This document shows, piece after piece, positions 25,971-35,685 of a DNA stretch of 64,000 nt (positions are counted from its first letter, which is position 1; each line of letters opens with the position of its first letter). Source of the DNA: Helicobacter pylori NCTC 11637 = CCUG 17874 = ATCC 43504 = JCM 12093 (GTDB lineage Bacteria > Campylobacterota > Campylobacteria > Campylobacterales > Helicobacteraceae); NCBI RefSeq assembly GCF_900478295.1, contig NZ_LS483488.1, forward strand, positions 186,001-250,000, given 5' to 3'. Under the pieces are notes generated by a model. That model was not told the origin of the DNA. It did not search any database and saw only the letters and a program-made list of their open reading frames with translations. The position numbers were made by a program, and so were the translations under genes.

Positions 25971-26045
25971 TGGTGACTCCTAGGGGATTTGAACCCCTGT
26001 AACCACCGTGAAAGGGTGGTATCCTAACCACTAGATGAAGGAGCC
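25971..26045 (-). tRNA. tRNA-Glu (UUC)
   Basis: Acceptor GGCTCCT with AGGAGTC, anticodon stem CCACC/GGTGG with loop CTTTCAC (TTC), strong T stem AGGGG/CCCCT, encoded CCA. This is the canonical copy. Confidence 0.95.
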
Positions 26046-26055
26046 ACGATGCTCA

Positions 26056-26131
26056 TGGTGACCCGTGTTGGATTTGAACCAACGGCCCATTCCTTAAAAG
26101 GGAATTGCTCTACCAACTGAGCTAACGGGTC
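26056..26131 (-). tRNA. tRNA-Lys (UUU)
   Basis: Acceptor GACCCGT with ACGGGTC, anticodon loop CTTTTAA (TTT), T-loop GTTCAAATC, encoded CCA. It is the first tRNA in the direction of transcription of the five-gene cluster. Confidence 0.95.
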
Positions 26132-26609
26132 TCACAAAAAGATAATGATACAATTTTTTTTAACGCTTGTCAAGAATAATTGAAAAATATTGCGGTTTTC
26201 ATAGAAACGAAACGCTCTTAAAACGGCATAACAGCTTTTGCTTAAATAAAAACTTGGTTTTATGCTATAAGGATCACAATAGATGCGTTTTGGTTATTGG
26301 TTAGTATTGTTTTTGGGGTTTTAAAAAAGCTTTGTTTTTATCAAGATCTAACAAACCTTATTAGGATTTAATGCTTTTTTGTTTAAAAAATTTCATTGTT
26401 AAAAAATGGGGTTTTGTTTTATTGTTTTAGATCTTATTTTGTTGTAAAACGCATTTTCTTAAAGTTCTTAAAGTTCTTAAAGTTTTATTTTATTTTCTTA
26501 AAGGGATAGGGGTGGATTTTACGCTTGACCCCCAAAAAAAGGTTCAAAAAAAAGGCTTCAAAAGAAACCCCTTAAAAAGGGAGTTCCACAAAGGGTTTAA
26601 CGCAAGCTT
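26132..26609. other. Gap between hopZ and the tRNA cluster, with short repeats
   Basis: No gene seen. It holds three copies of TTCTTAAAG (about 26457-26482), a motif TATTTTCTTAAAGGGATAGG (about 26491-26512) found inverted near 1140-1163, and a segment near 26437-26462 (ATTTTGTTGTAAAA then ATTTTCTTAAA) resembling 47170-47195 upstream of hopD. Confidence 0.55.
26560..26585 (-). terminator. Hairpin after hopZ
   Basis: CCCTT and AAGGG around a T loop, then a T-rich GTTTCTTTT on the minus strand, about 25 bases past the hopZ stop. Confidence 0.45.
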
Positions 26610-28709
26610 TTAATACGCAAACACATAATTCAAATACACGCTATAGAGTCTGCGGTATTCTAGTTGAGTGCCTAGCAAAGAATAGTAATTCGTGTTGATC
26701 GTGGGGATCTTCACGCCTAGTTCCACGCCATGTTGAGCCGCATGATCGCTCGCTTTCTTTTTGTTTTTAGCCAGATTCATTCTCAAGCCCAAGTTGAATA
26801 AGAATTGGAAATTCGCCACATTCATTTTAGCGCTATAGAAATTATTGAAGGTCGCTAAATTCACGTATTGAGAATTGAGCCACGAAGTGCCAGCTAAAGC
26901 AATCCCCCCAAACACCCCAAAAGAAATCTTATTGTTTTTGGTGGCTTTATCGTTGATAAAGTTATAGAGGACATCTGTTCCTACCCCATAAGTGAACACA
27001 TCAGAGGCGGAGTTGAAAAAGCTGGATTTGATATAAGCATGGTTATAGTCAAAAAAGCCGTAATACCTAGCCCCCCATTTTCTCTTTTCACCAAAAAATT
27101 GTTTATACCCTATTTGCACACCGATCCCATTCATGGCACCATTGTTGGTTTGAGAGCTGATTAATCCAAAGCGTCTGAAAGGGTTATGCCCTAATTCTTG
27201 CGTGGCGCTTAATAATTGCGAATAAGCGCTTTGGTTGACTTGATAAACGGCCTGTAAGCCCCCGGGGTTATTAGGGTTAGTGGATTGGCTTATCAAATTT
27301 TTAAGGAATGGGGAATTGGGCGTGTTTGAAGCGGTCGTGGTGATGCTGTTATAAGTGCTGTTTAAATCCTTAAGGCTGCCTTTAAAATCAAGTATCGTGC
27401 GCGCCAGCAACTCAGATTGCTTGATTTGCTCGGCTTGAGTGCCAAAATGCACAAGGCTGTTGTTTAAAGCCGTTATGGTCTCTTCCACATAGGCGCAACC
27501 GGCTCCCCAAGTGTTGTTAGTAACCCCTGCATCAGGTAATGTCCCACCCCCATTGCGGCAAGCTGCCAAGTAATCTTTGGTGAAATGTTGCGGGATAGCG
27601 CTAAGATTGGTTTTGATTTGATTGGCTAGTTCAAGCATCTTGGCTTGCGCTTGCGCGTGATTGAGCATGTTTTGAGCGAAAGCCCTATCAGCAGAGGTGT
27701 AAGGATTGAAATCTTGCGGCGCGTTTTGATTGTTTTGCGGGTTGTTAAGGCTTTGAGCTTGTGCGACGATTTCTTGGGCGTTTTTGATCATGCTAGTAAC
27801 GGCGCTAAACTCAGCGCTAAAGATTTGGCACGCATTCCCACTTGTATTGATATTCCATGGACTACCATTACCCGAAGTGTTTTCATTATGAGTAGATCGC
27901 ACTAAAGGGCATTGCGTGTTAAGGACATTCATGATCGTGCTTGCTTGTTCTAAAAGGTTTTGAGCGGTATTGGTGAATTCAAAGCTTTGCGTTTCTTTGT
28001 GGTTCTGATTACTGCTAGTTACGCCATTACTGTTGCCATTTTTGTTACAAAACTGATTCACACCGCCGTTAATATCAGCTGTTTGTTTGCATTCGTAAGT
28101 GTATGTTACGGTCACTTCTGTGCCTTTTTGGTCTAATACAGGAAAACCATGTTGAGCCTTTAAAGCTTGTTGGATAGCTTGATAGGCTTTATTGAGTTTT
28201 TCAAATTCTTGGATAGACATGGATTTACCAGGACCAGTCGATTCATACCGGTTGCAAGTAATACTCGTTGTGCCGGATCCTGGTTGGTTATTAAAGACCA
28301 CGCTGCCAGGCCCACTCCCTGTGCCGTTCCCGTTCCCGCACATGATCGCATAGCCGATGACATTCCACAGCCCCACCGCTGCATTGATCGCCAAATACAC
28401 CGCTTGATACGCGGGGGAATTGGTTTTTTCGCCGGTCAACCCTTGCGTGTTTGCTTTCAAATTATCGATCGCAGCATTGATTTCTGAAGGGCTGCTCGCG
28501 TTCGTTACCGCTTTATTGAGGTTGTTGAAATTGGTTAAAAGGTTGCTCAAATTCTCATAAGTGTCTGAAAGTTTTTTCAATTCGCCGGTGTTTTTCACCA
28601 TTTGAGCGGCTTCGCCGATTTGATAGCCCGCGCTGATAAAAAAGCCGTTGTCTTCAGCGTTTAAAAGCGATGAAGCGAGAGAGAGAGAGAGTAAAAGGGT
28701 TTTTTTCAT
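26610..28709 (-). CDS. hopZ: Outer-membrane protein HopZ, reading frame on
   Basis: Hop-family outer-membrane protein of 699 residues linked to adhesion. Signal peptide of about 18 residues, Hop-type mature N-terminus EDNGFFISAGYQIGEA, a polar passenger-like middle with paired cysteines and many Asn/Gln, then the conserved beta-domain from about 510 ending LYSVYLNYVFAY with the terminal aromatic residue used in membrane insertion. The signal sequence contains seven CT dinucleotides and the frame is open, so the gene is in the on phase. The last 180 or so residues are nearly the same as in HopD. Confidence 0.93.
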   Translation of the reverse strand: MKKTLLLSLSLASSLLNAEDNGFFISAGYQIGEAAQMVKNTGELKKLSDTYENLSNLLTNFNNLNKAVTNASSPSEINAAIDNLKANTQGLTGEKTNSPAYQAVYLAINAAVGLWNVIGYAIMCGNGNGTGSGPGSVVFNNQPGSGTTSITCNRYESTGPGKSMSIQEFEKLNKAYQAIQQALKAQHGFPVLDQKGTEVTVTYTYECKQTADINGGVNQFCNKNGNSNGVTSSNQNHKETQSFEFTNTAQNLLEQASTIMNVLNTQCPLVRSTHNENTSGNGSPWNINTSGNACQIFSAEFSAVTSMIKNAQEIVAQAQSLNNPQNNQNAPQDFNPYTSADRAFAQNMLNHAQAQAKMLELANQIKTNLSAIPQHFTKDYLAACRNGGGTLPDAGVTNNTWGAGCAYVEETITALNNSLVHFGTQAEQIKQSELLARTILDFKGSLKDLNSTYNSITTTASNTPNSPFLKNLISQSTNPNNPGGLQAVYQVNQSAYSQLLSATQELGHNPFRRFGLISSQTNNGAMNGIGVQIGYKQFFGEKRKWGARYYGFFDYNHAYIKSSFFNSASDVFTYGVGTDVLYNFINDKATKNNKISFGVFGGIALAGTSWLNSQYVNLATFNNFYSAKMNVANFQFLFNLGLRMNLAKNKKKASDHAAQHGVELGVKIPTINTNYYSLLGTQLEYRRLYSVYLNYVFAY
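28677..28691 (-). repeat. CT dinucleotide repeat in the hopZ signal sequence
   Basis: (CT)7 plus C, coding for LSLSL. Slipped-strand gain or loss of a unit shifts the frame and switches HopZ off. Confidence 0.93.
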
Positions 28710-28775
28710 AAATATCCTTTGAAATTAAATTGAGTGATTGAGATTTTATACATTAAGTAAGAATGTATTAAAAGC

Positions 28776-28781
28776 ATTGTA
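28776..28781 (-). promoter_or_regulatory. -10 box for hopZ, with an A10 tract upstream
   Basis: TACAAT on the minus strand preceded by TATGC, 67 bases before the start. A homopolymer of ten bases lies at 28793-28802, near the -35 to -25 region. Confidence 0.5.
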
Positions 28782-29049
28782 GCATAAAATCGTTTTTTTT
28801 TTGTCATTTGGAGAAATTTTAGAATTTTTGCATTTTTTGCGCGTTTGTTTGGGTGGTATTGGAAAGGGTTTTTAGATTTTGTTTTAATGGAGCACTAATG
28901 ATAAAAGCTTAACAGAGATTTTTTGTTGTGCGTTTTTAAAAGCGAGCGGTTTTGTCAAATGAAAAGCACCCCCCAAAAAAGAGATTTTAGAAAGGGGGGA
29001 TTTTAGAGAAGGGATTTTAAAAGCAGATGATACTAAAAAGCAAGGGGGC

Positions 29050-30699
<1,650 letters not shown>

Positions 30700-30714
30700 T
30701 TAATAATAATGTTT

Positions 30715-31071
30715 TTAGTGTTTTTTGTGATCATGACAGCAAGCTTCATGCTCTTTAGCATGCTTATGATCATGATTACCTGTATGACAGCAAGATCCCG
30801 CACCCACAATGCCTAGAATGTCTTCTAGCTCTAGCACCATGTATTCGGTGCCGTCTAAAACGATTTCTGCGCCTTTGTATTTGCCAAAAGCGATCACATC
30901 GCCTTCTTTAACGCATTTGCAACCCTCACTGATTTTATGGCTAACGGCTTTGACTACGCCCATTAAAGGCTTTTCTTTAGCGTTATCAGGGATGATGATG
31001 CCTGAACTGGTTTTGTTCTCTTCTTCAAGTCTTTCTACTAAGACCCTTTCTCCTAATGGTTGAAACTTCAT
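30715..31071 (-). CDS. groES: Co-chaperonin GroES with nickel-binding tail (HspA)
   Basis: 118 residues: a normal GroES domain (about 1-90) followed by a H. pylori-type extension of about 27 residues rich in His and Cys ([22 protein letters not shown]) that binds nickel and supports hydrogenase and urease maturation. The start follows TAGGAG. The operator-like dyad at 31109-31135 overlaps the promoter. Confidence 0.97.
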   Translation of the reverse strand: MKFQPLGERVLVERLEEENKTSSGIIIPDNAKEKPLMGVVKAVSHKISEGCKCVKEGDVIAFGKYKGAEIVLDGTEYMVLELEDILGIVGAGSCCHTGNHDHKHAKEHEACCHDHKKH

Positions 31072-31108
31072 TTCAGTTCTCCTAAGTTTTGATAAATAAA
31101 ATAGAAAT

Positions 31109-31135
31109 TTAGCGCTTATTGTTATTAAGCGACAT
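31109..31135 (-). promoter_or_regulatory. CIRCE-like HrcA operator at the groES promoter
   Basis: TTAGCGCTT, nine bases, AAGCGACAT: a diverged form of TTAGCACTC-N9-GAGTGCTAA. On the minus strand a TATAGT box (31137-31142 region) lies just upstream, so a bound repressor would cover the transcription start. H. pylori groESL is known to be controlled by HrcA with HspR. Confidence 0.7.
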
Positions 31136-31291
31136 AACTATAGCGCATTTTTAGGGATAAGTCAAGCCATAAAACCAAACATAAGATTATAATTATAAGG
31201 ATTATTAAGTCTATTTGTATAAAGTTTCATTAGTTTAAAAATATAAGGATTAGAAAAAGGAGCGTTATCAATAAAGATTTTATTTATTGAG

Positions 31292-31297
31292 TATAAT
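31292..31297 (+). promoter_or_regulatory. -10 box for dnaG
   Basis: Perfect TATAAT 52 bases before the dnaG ATG. Confidence 0.55.
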
Positions 31298-31348
31298 CCC
31301 TTTTGAGAAAGTCAAACCAAAAAAGCCCATTTAAAGAAAGCATGAAAA

Positions 31349-33028
31349 ATGATTCTTAAAAGTTCCATTGATCGCCTTTTGCAAACGATAGACATTGTAG
31401 AAGTCATTAGCTCCTATGTGGATTTGAGGAAGTCAGGCTCGAATTACATGGCTTGTTGCCCTTTTCATGAAGAAAGGAGCGCGAGTTTTAGCGTCAATCA
31501 AGTTAAAGGGTTTTACCATTGCTTTGGGTGTGGGGCGAGTGGGGATAGCATTAAATTTGTGATGGCGTTTGAAAAACTTTCGTTTGTGGAAGCGCTTGAG
31601 AAATTAGCCCACCGATTCAATGTGGCTTTAGAGCATGACAAAGGCGTTTATTACGATCATAAAGAAGATTACCACCTTTTAGAAATGGTGAGTTCGTTGT
31701 ATCAAGAAGAGCTTTTTAACGCCCCGTTTTTTTTGAATTATTTGCAAAAAAGAGGGCTTAGCCTAGAGAGTATAAGAGCGTTTAAATTAGGTTTATGCAC
31801 GAATAGAATTGATTACGGCATTGAAAATAAAGGCCTGAATAAGGATAAACTCATTGAATTAGGCGTGCTAGGCAAGAGCGATAAAAAGGATAAAACCTAT
31901 TTGCGCTTTTTGGATCGCATCATGTTCCCTATTTATAGCCCTAGCGCTCAAGTGGTGGGTTTTGGAGGGCGCACCTTAAAAGAAAAAGCGGCCAAGTATA
32001 TCAATTCGCCCCAAAGTAAGCTTTTTGATAAATCCAGTTTGCTCTATGGCTATCATTTGGCTAAAGAACACATCTATAAACAAAAGCAAGTCATTGTAAC
32101 AGAGGGGTATTTGGATGTGATTTTATTGCACCAGGCGGGTTTTAAAAACGCCATAGCCACGCTTGGGACAGCTTTAACGCCATCGCATTTGCCCTTGCTT
32201 AAAAAAGGCGATCCCGAAATTCTTTTGAGCTATGATGGGGATAAGGCAGGGCGAAACGCAGCCTATAAAGCGAGCTTGATGTTGGCTAAAGAGCAAAGAA
32301 AGGGGGGGGTGATTTTGTTTGAAAACAACCTCGATCCTGCGGAGATGATCGCTAATGGCCAGATTGAAACCTTAAAAGACTTGTTATCGCGCCCCATGGC
32401 TTTTATTGAGTTTGTTTTAAGGCGCATGGCAAATTCCTATCTTTTAGACGATCCTTTAGAAAAAGATAAGGCCCTTAAAGAAATGTTAGGGTTTTTGAAA
32501 AACTTTTCCTTGCTTTTACAAAGCGAATACAAGCCCTTAATCGCTGCACTTTTGCAAGTGCCTTTGCATGTTTTAGGGGTTAGAGAGCGAGTCTCTTTTC
32601 AGCCTTTTTACCCCAAAACAGAAAAATCCAATCGCCCTCAAAAGTTTGCGCATGTTCCTAACACGATGAGTTTGGAATTTTTAGAAAAATTAGTGATCCG
32701 CTATCTTTTAGAAGACAGAAGCTTGTTGGATTTAGCAGTGGGTTATATCCATAGTGGGGTATTCTTGCATAAAAAACAAGAATTTGACGCCTTGTGTCAA
32801 GAAAAATTGGACGACCCTAAATTAGTTGCGTTATTATTAGATGCGAATTTACCCCTAAAAAAAGGGGGTTTTGAAAAGGAATTGCGTTTGTTGATCTTGC
32901 GCTATTTTGAGCGGCAACTCAAAGAAATCCCTAAAAGCTCGCTCCCTTTTAGCGAAAAAATGATCTTTTTAAAAAAGGCTCGCCAGGCCATTATGAAATT
33001 AAAACAAGGAGAATTAGTCGCCATATGA
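31349..33028 (+). CDS. dnaG: DNA primase
   Basis: 559 residues. N-terminal zinc ribbon (CCPFHEERSASF and HCFGCGASGD, about 36-64), TOPRIM domain with VTEGYLDVILLHQAG near 250 and SYDGDKAGR near 294 for metal-dependent primer synthesis, and a C-terminal helicase-binding region. It overlaps the next gene by 4 bases. A G8 run lies at 32302-32309. Confidence 0.96.
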   Translation: MILKSSIDRLLQTIDIVEVISSYVDLRKSGSNYMACCPFHEERSASFSVNQVKGFYHCFGCGASGDSIKFVMAFEKLSFVEALEKLAHRFNVALEHDKGVYYDHKEDYHLLEMVSSLYQEELFNAPFFLNYLQKRGLSLESIRAFKLGLCTNRIDYGIENKGLNKDKLIELGVLGKSDKKDKTYLRFLDRIMFPIYSPSAQVVGFGGRTLKEKAAKYINSPQSKLFDKSSLLYGYHLAKEHIYKQKQVIVTEGYLDVILLHQAGFKNAIATLGTALTPSHLPLLKKGDPEILLSYDGDKAGRNAAYKASLMLAKEQRKGGVILFENNLDPAEMIANGQIETLKDLLSRPMAFIEFVLRRMANSYLLDDPLEKDKALKEMLGFLKNFSLLLQSEYKPLIAALLQVPLHVLGVRERVSFQPFYPKTEKSNRPQKFAHVPNTMSLEFLEKLVIRYLLEDRSLLDLAVGYIHSGVFLHKKQEFDALCQEKLDDPKLVALLLDANLPLKKGGFEKELRLLILRYFERQLKEIPKSSLPFSEKMIFLKKARQAIMKLKQGELVAI

Positions 33029-34077
33029 AACCAATAAAAGCTTTAGCCCTATTTAGTGGGGGGTTGGATAGTTTGTTGTCTATGAAATTACTCATTGATC
33101 AAGGCATTGAAGTAACCGCTTTGCACTTTAATATAGGGTTTGGAGGGAATAAAGATAAAAGAGAGTATTTTGAAAACGCCACCGCGCAAATCGGGGCTAA
33201 GCTCTTAGTGTGCGATATTAGAGAGCAGTTTTTTAACGATGTGTTGTTCAAGCCCAAATACGGCTATGGGAAATATTTCAACCCTTGCATTGACTGCCAT
33301 GCCAATATGTTTAGGAACGCTTTTTATAAAATGCTTGAATTGGATGCGGATTTTGTTTTGAGCGGGGAAGTGTTGGGGCAACGCCCTAAATCCCAAAGGA
33401 AAGAAGCGCTCAATCAGGTGAGGAAATTAGTCAGAGAAGTGGGCGAAGAGGCGCGTTTTGATAAAGTTTTAGACCGAACGCAAGCAGGCGGTGAAAAACC
33501 GCAATTTTTAGATGAATTGCTCTTAAGGCCCATGAGCGCTAAACTCTTAGAGCCTACTTTTATGGAAAAAAAGGGTTTTGTTGATAGAGACAAGCTTTTA
33601 GATGTGAGTGGTAGGGGGCGCACTAGGCAATTGCAAATGATCAAAGATTATGGCTTGAAATATTATGAAAAGCCAGGTGGGGGGTGCTTGCTCACAGACA
33701 TTCAAGTGAGCAATAAGATTAAGAATTTGAAAGAATACAGAGAAATGGTGTTTGAAGACAGCGTGATTGTCAAAAACGGGCGTTATTTTGTCTTACCCCA
33801 TAACGCTCGCTTGGTGGTGGCAAGGAATGAAGAAGAAAACCATAAATTAGACATTGAGCACCCCTTAATGGATAAGATTGAATTACTAAGCTGTAAAGGC
33901 CCTTTGAGTTTAGTGGATAAAAACGCCAGCCAAGAAGATAAAGAATTGGCCGGCCGTATCGCTTTAGGCTATGCTAAGACTTTAAAAAATCAAGCTTACC
34001 TCATTCAAATAGGGGATCAAAAGCACGAACTTTACCCTTTGGATAAAGAGAGCGCTAGAGAATATTTGTTCGCTTGA
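33025..34077 (+). CDS. PP-loop ATPase, ThiI/MnmA-like tRNA thiolation-type protein
   Basis: 350 residues. The N-terminal PP-loop SGGLDSLLSMKLL adenylates a substrate; a Cys pair in FNPCIDCHANMF near 90 and a third Cys in GGGCLLTD near 216 suit sulfur transfer. The family is often annotated as a tRNA 2-thiouridine or 4-thiouridine enzyme, but it lacks the THUMP domain of ThiI. Exact substrate unknown. Translation overlaps dnaG. Confidence 0.8.
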   Translation: MKPIKALALFSGGLDSLLSMKLLIDQGIEVTALHFNIGFGGNKDKREYFENATAQIGAKLLVCDIREQFFNDVLFKPKYGYGKYFNPCIDCHANMFRNAFYKMLELDADFVLSGEVLGQRPKSQRKEALNQVRKLVREVGEEARFDKVLDRTQAGGEKPQFLDELLLRPMSAKLLEPTFMEKKGFVDRDKLLDVSGRGRTRQLQMIKDYGLKYYEKPGGGCLLTDIQVSNKIKNLKEYREMVFEDSVIVKNGRYFVLPHNARLVVARNEEENHKLDIEHPLMDKIELLSCKGPLSLVDKNASQEDKELAGRIALGYAKTLKNQAYLIQIGDQKHELYPLDKESAREYLFA

Positions 34078-34118
34078 AAGGGGAGTTTTTGAGAATTTTA
34101 GGGGTTTTCTTTTTATGC

Positions 34119-34124
34119 TATAAT
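34119..34124 (+). promoter_or_regulatory. -10 box for the DUF5718 gene
   Basis: TATAAT preceded by TATGC, 43 bases before the ATG. Confidence 0.55.
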
Positions 34125-34166
34125 GAAAAAAGCTCTAATCATTAAGCTATTTGCTAGGAGGTTTGC

Positions 34167-34994
34167 ATGCAAGAGTTTTTAGGTTTTGGTGTGGTGGGGA
34201 ATTTTGCAGGGCATTTGGAGCAAGCAGGAGAGAGTCATAGTTTTATTAACATGAAAAGCGAAGAAAAGGACGCCCCTAAGGGGTTGTTCCCTTTTTATAT
34301 CCCGTATGAGAATTGCTATTTGGGGCGTTGTTGCATTGATAATCATAAGATTATTTTGCCTAGTGATCCAGATTTAAGGGTGCAAGCAGAGCCAGAAATC
34401 GCTTTAGAATGCGATGTTAAATACGATGAAAAACATTTGGTAACCAAGCTCGTGCCTAATTTTTTCATGGCGTTTAATGACGCTTCTGTGCGCAATTTAG
34501 ACGCCGCAAAACTCTCCCAAAAAAAGAATTTTTCACCAGCTTCTAAAGGCATAGGGCAGAAATTGCCTATTGATAGGTTTGTTTATGGGGGGGTGTGCAA
34601 CAATTTCTCTATCGCGTCTTTTTTGAAATACGATAATGTTTGGCACATTTACGGGGAAAACAGCAAATTGCTCAAATACGAGTTTTTTTATCAAAAGCTT
34701 TTAGATTGGATCAAAGACCAATTAAACCACCAACAAGATGGCGACTCTTTAGAGGCTCTAAGGCCTTTTTTAGAGCGCCATAATTTCCCCACTAAAATGA
34801 TTTTTGCGATTGGGGCTACCCCTTATATGCCTTTTGCGCAAGAGCATTTTTTACAAAAAGGCGATGAGGTGGTGATTGTCGCTTACAACCACTTGCAATA
34901 TAGTTTTGAAAAGATTCAAAGCCTCTTAGAAGAAGACACCCTACAAACCAAAGAACACACTAATCTTTCTTATGTCTATCAAATCGTAGAATAG
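34167..34994 (+). CDS. DUF5718-family protein
   Basis: 275 residues, soluble, no signal peptide. The start follows AGGAGG, an unusually perfect ribosome-binding site for this genome. GFGVVGNFAGHLEQAGE at the N-terminus and a Cys-rich NCYLGRCCIDN segment near 50 are striking. Some segments (DLRVQAEPEIALECDV and DASVRN) recall fumarylacetoacetate hydrolase-like folds, but I would not assign an activity. Confidence 0.7.
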   Translation: MQEFLGFGVVGNFAGHLEQAGESHSFINMKSEEKDAPKGLFPFYIPYENCYLGRCCIDNHKIILPSDPDLRVQAEPEIALECDVKYDEKHLVTKLVPNFFMAFNDASVRNLDAAKLSQKKNFSPASKGIGQKLPIDRFVYGGVCNNFSIASFLKYDNVWHIYGENSKLLKYEFFYQKLLDWIKDQLNHQQDGDSLEALRPFLERHNFPTKMIFAIGATPYMPFAQEHFLQKGDEVVIVAYNHLQYSFEKIQSLLEEDTLQTKEHTNLSYVYQIVE

Positions 34995-35139
34995 TAAGGC
35001 TTTTTTCTCTTCAGCTTTGCTTTTTTACCCTTTCAAAGATTAAATGCACCCCTTTTGACTCCCATTTAGAGGATTTTTATGGTTTTTTTGAGATAATAAA
35101 GCGTTATAAAGTTAATTAAAATTAAACAAAAGGGTTTTG

Positions 35140-35421
35140 ATGTCCGCTCATTTTTTAAAAATCGTTTTTTTAGTAGGCATGTGCGTTTCAAGTTTGTTCG
35201 CTGAAGGTTTAGAGGGGTTTTTTAACGCTCTAGAAGCCCAGCTCAAAAGCCCCATCGCTAAGGGGATTTTAATGGTGATTTTCATAGGGATCGCTATTTA
35301 TGTGTGGAGGAATTTAGACCGGTGGAAAGAGATTTTATTCACGATCCTTGGCGTGGTGTTTGGGATTTTTTTATTCTTTAAGGCCCCGAGTTTAGCGAAT
35401 TGGTTTATGGGAATTTTTTAA
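35140..35421 (+). CDS. comB2: ComB2, VirB2-like competence protein
   Basis: 93 residues: signal peptide and two further membrane segments, the size and layout of VirB2 pilins. I chose the ATG at 35140 over a TTG three bases before. It is the first gene of comB2-comB3-comB4, half of the ComB type IV apparatus for DNA uptake. The stop overlaps the comB3 ATG (TAATG). Confidence 0.88.
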   Translation: MSAHFLKIVFLVGMCVSSLFAEGLEGFFNALEAQLKSPIAKGILMVIFIGIAIYVWRNLDRWKEILFTILGVVFGIFLFFKAPSLANWFMGIF

Positions 35422-35684
35422 TGATTATCCTGTCAGCGAGCGTGAAGAATTTGCGTGAAATTTCGGTTAAAGAAAAATTTTTATGGCTGAACGCTAAATC
35501 TTATTTGATTTCTGTTTTTGTGCCTTTTATTTTGCTCCCTTGGATTGATTTATTGAGTGCTTTTTTATTGTATTTAGGGTTTTTAGCGTTCTTTAGCGTG
35601 CTGGAATTTTTTGATGAAGATATTGCAGATATTATTGTGGCTAAAAGCAAAATAAAGACTAAAACCAAATGTTATAGAGCGTAG
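35421..35684 (+). CDS. comB3: ComB3, VirB3-like competence protein
   Basis: 87 residues with two membrane segments near the middle, like VirB3. The start is the ATG overlapping the comB2 stop; a start at 35400 would lie inside comB2. Confidence 0.87.
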   Translation: MIILSASVKNLREISVKEKFLWLNAKSYLISVFVPFILLPWIDLLSAFLLYLGFLAFFSVLEFFDEDIADIIVAKSKIKTKTKCYRA

Positions 35685-35685
35685 G

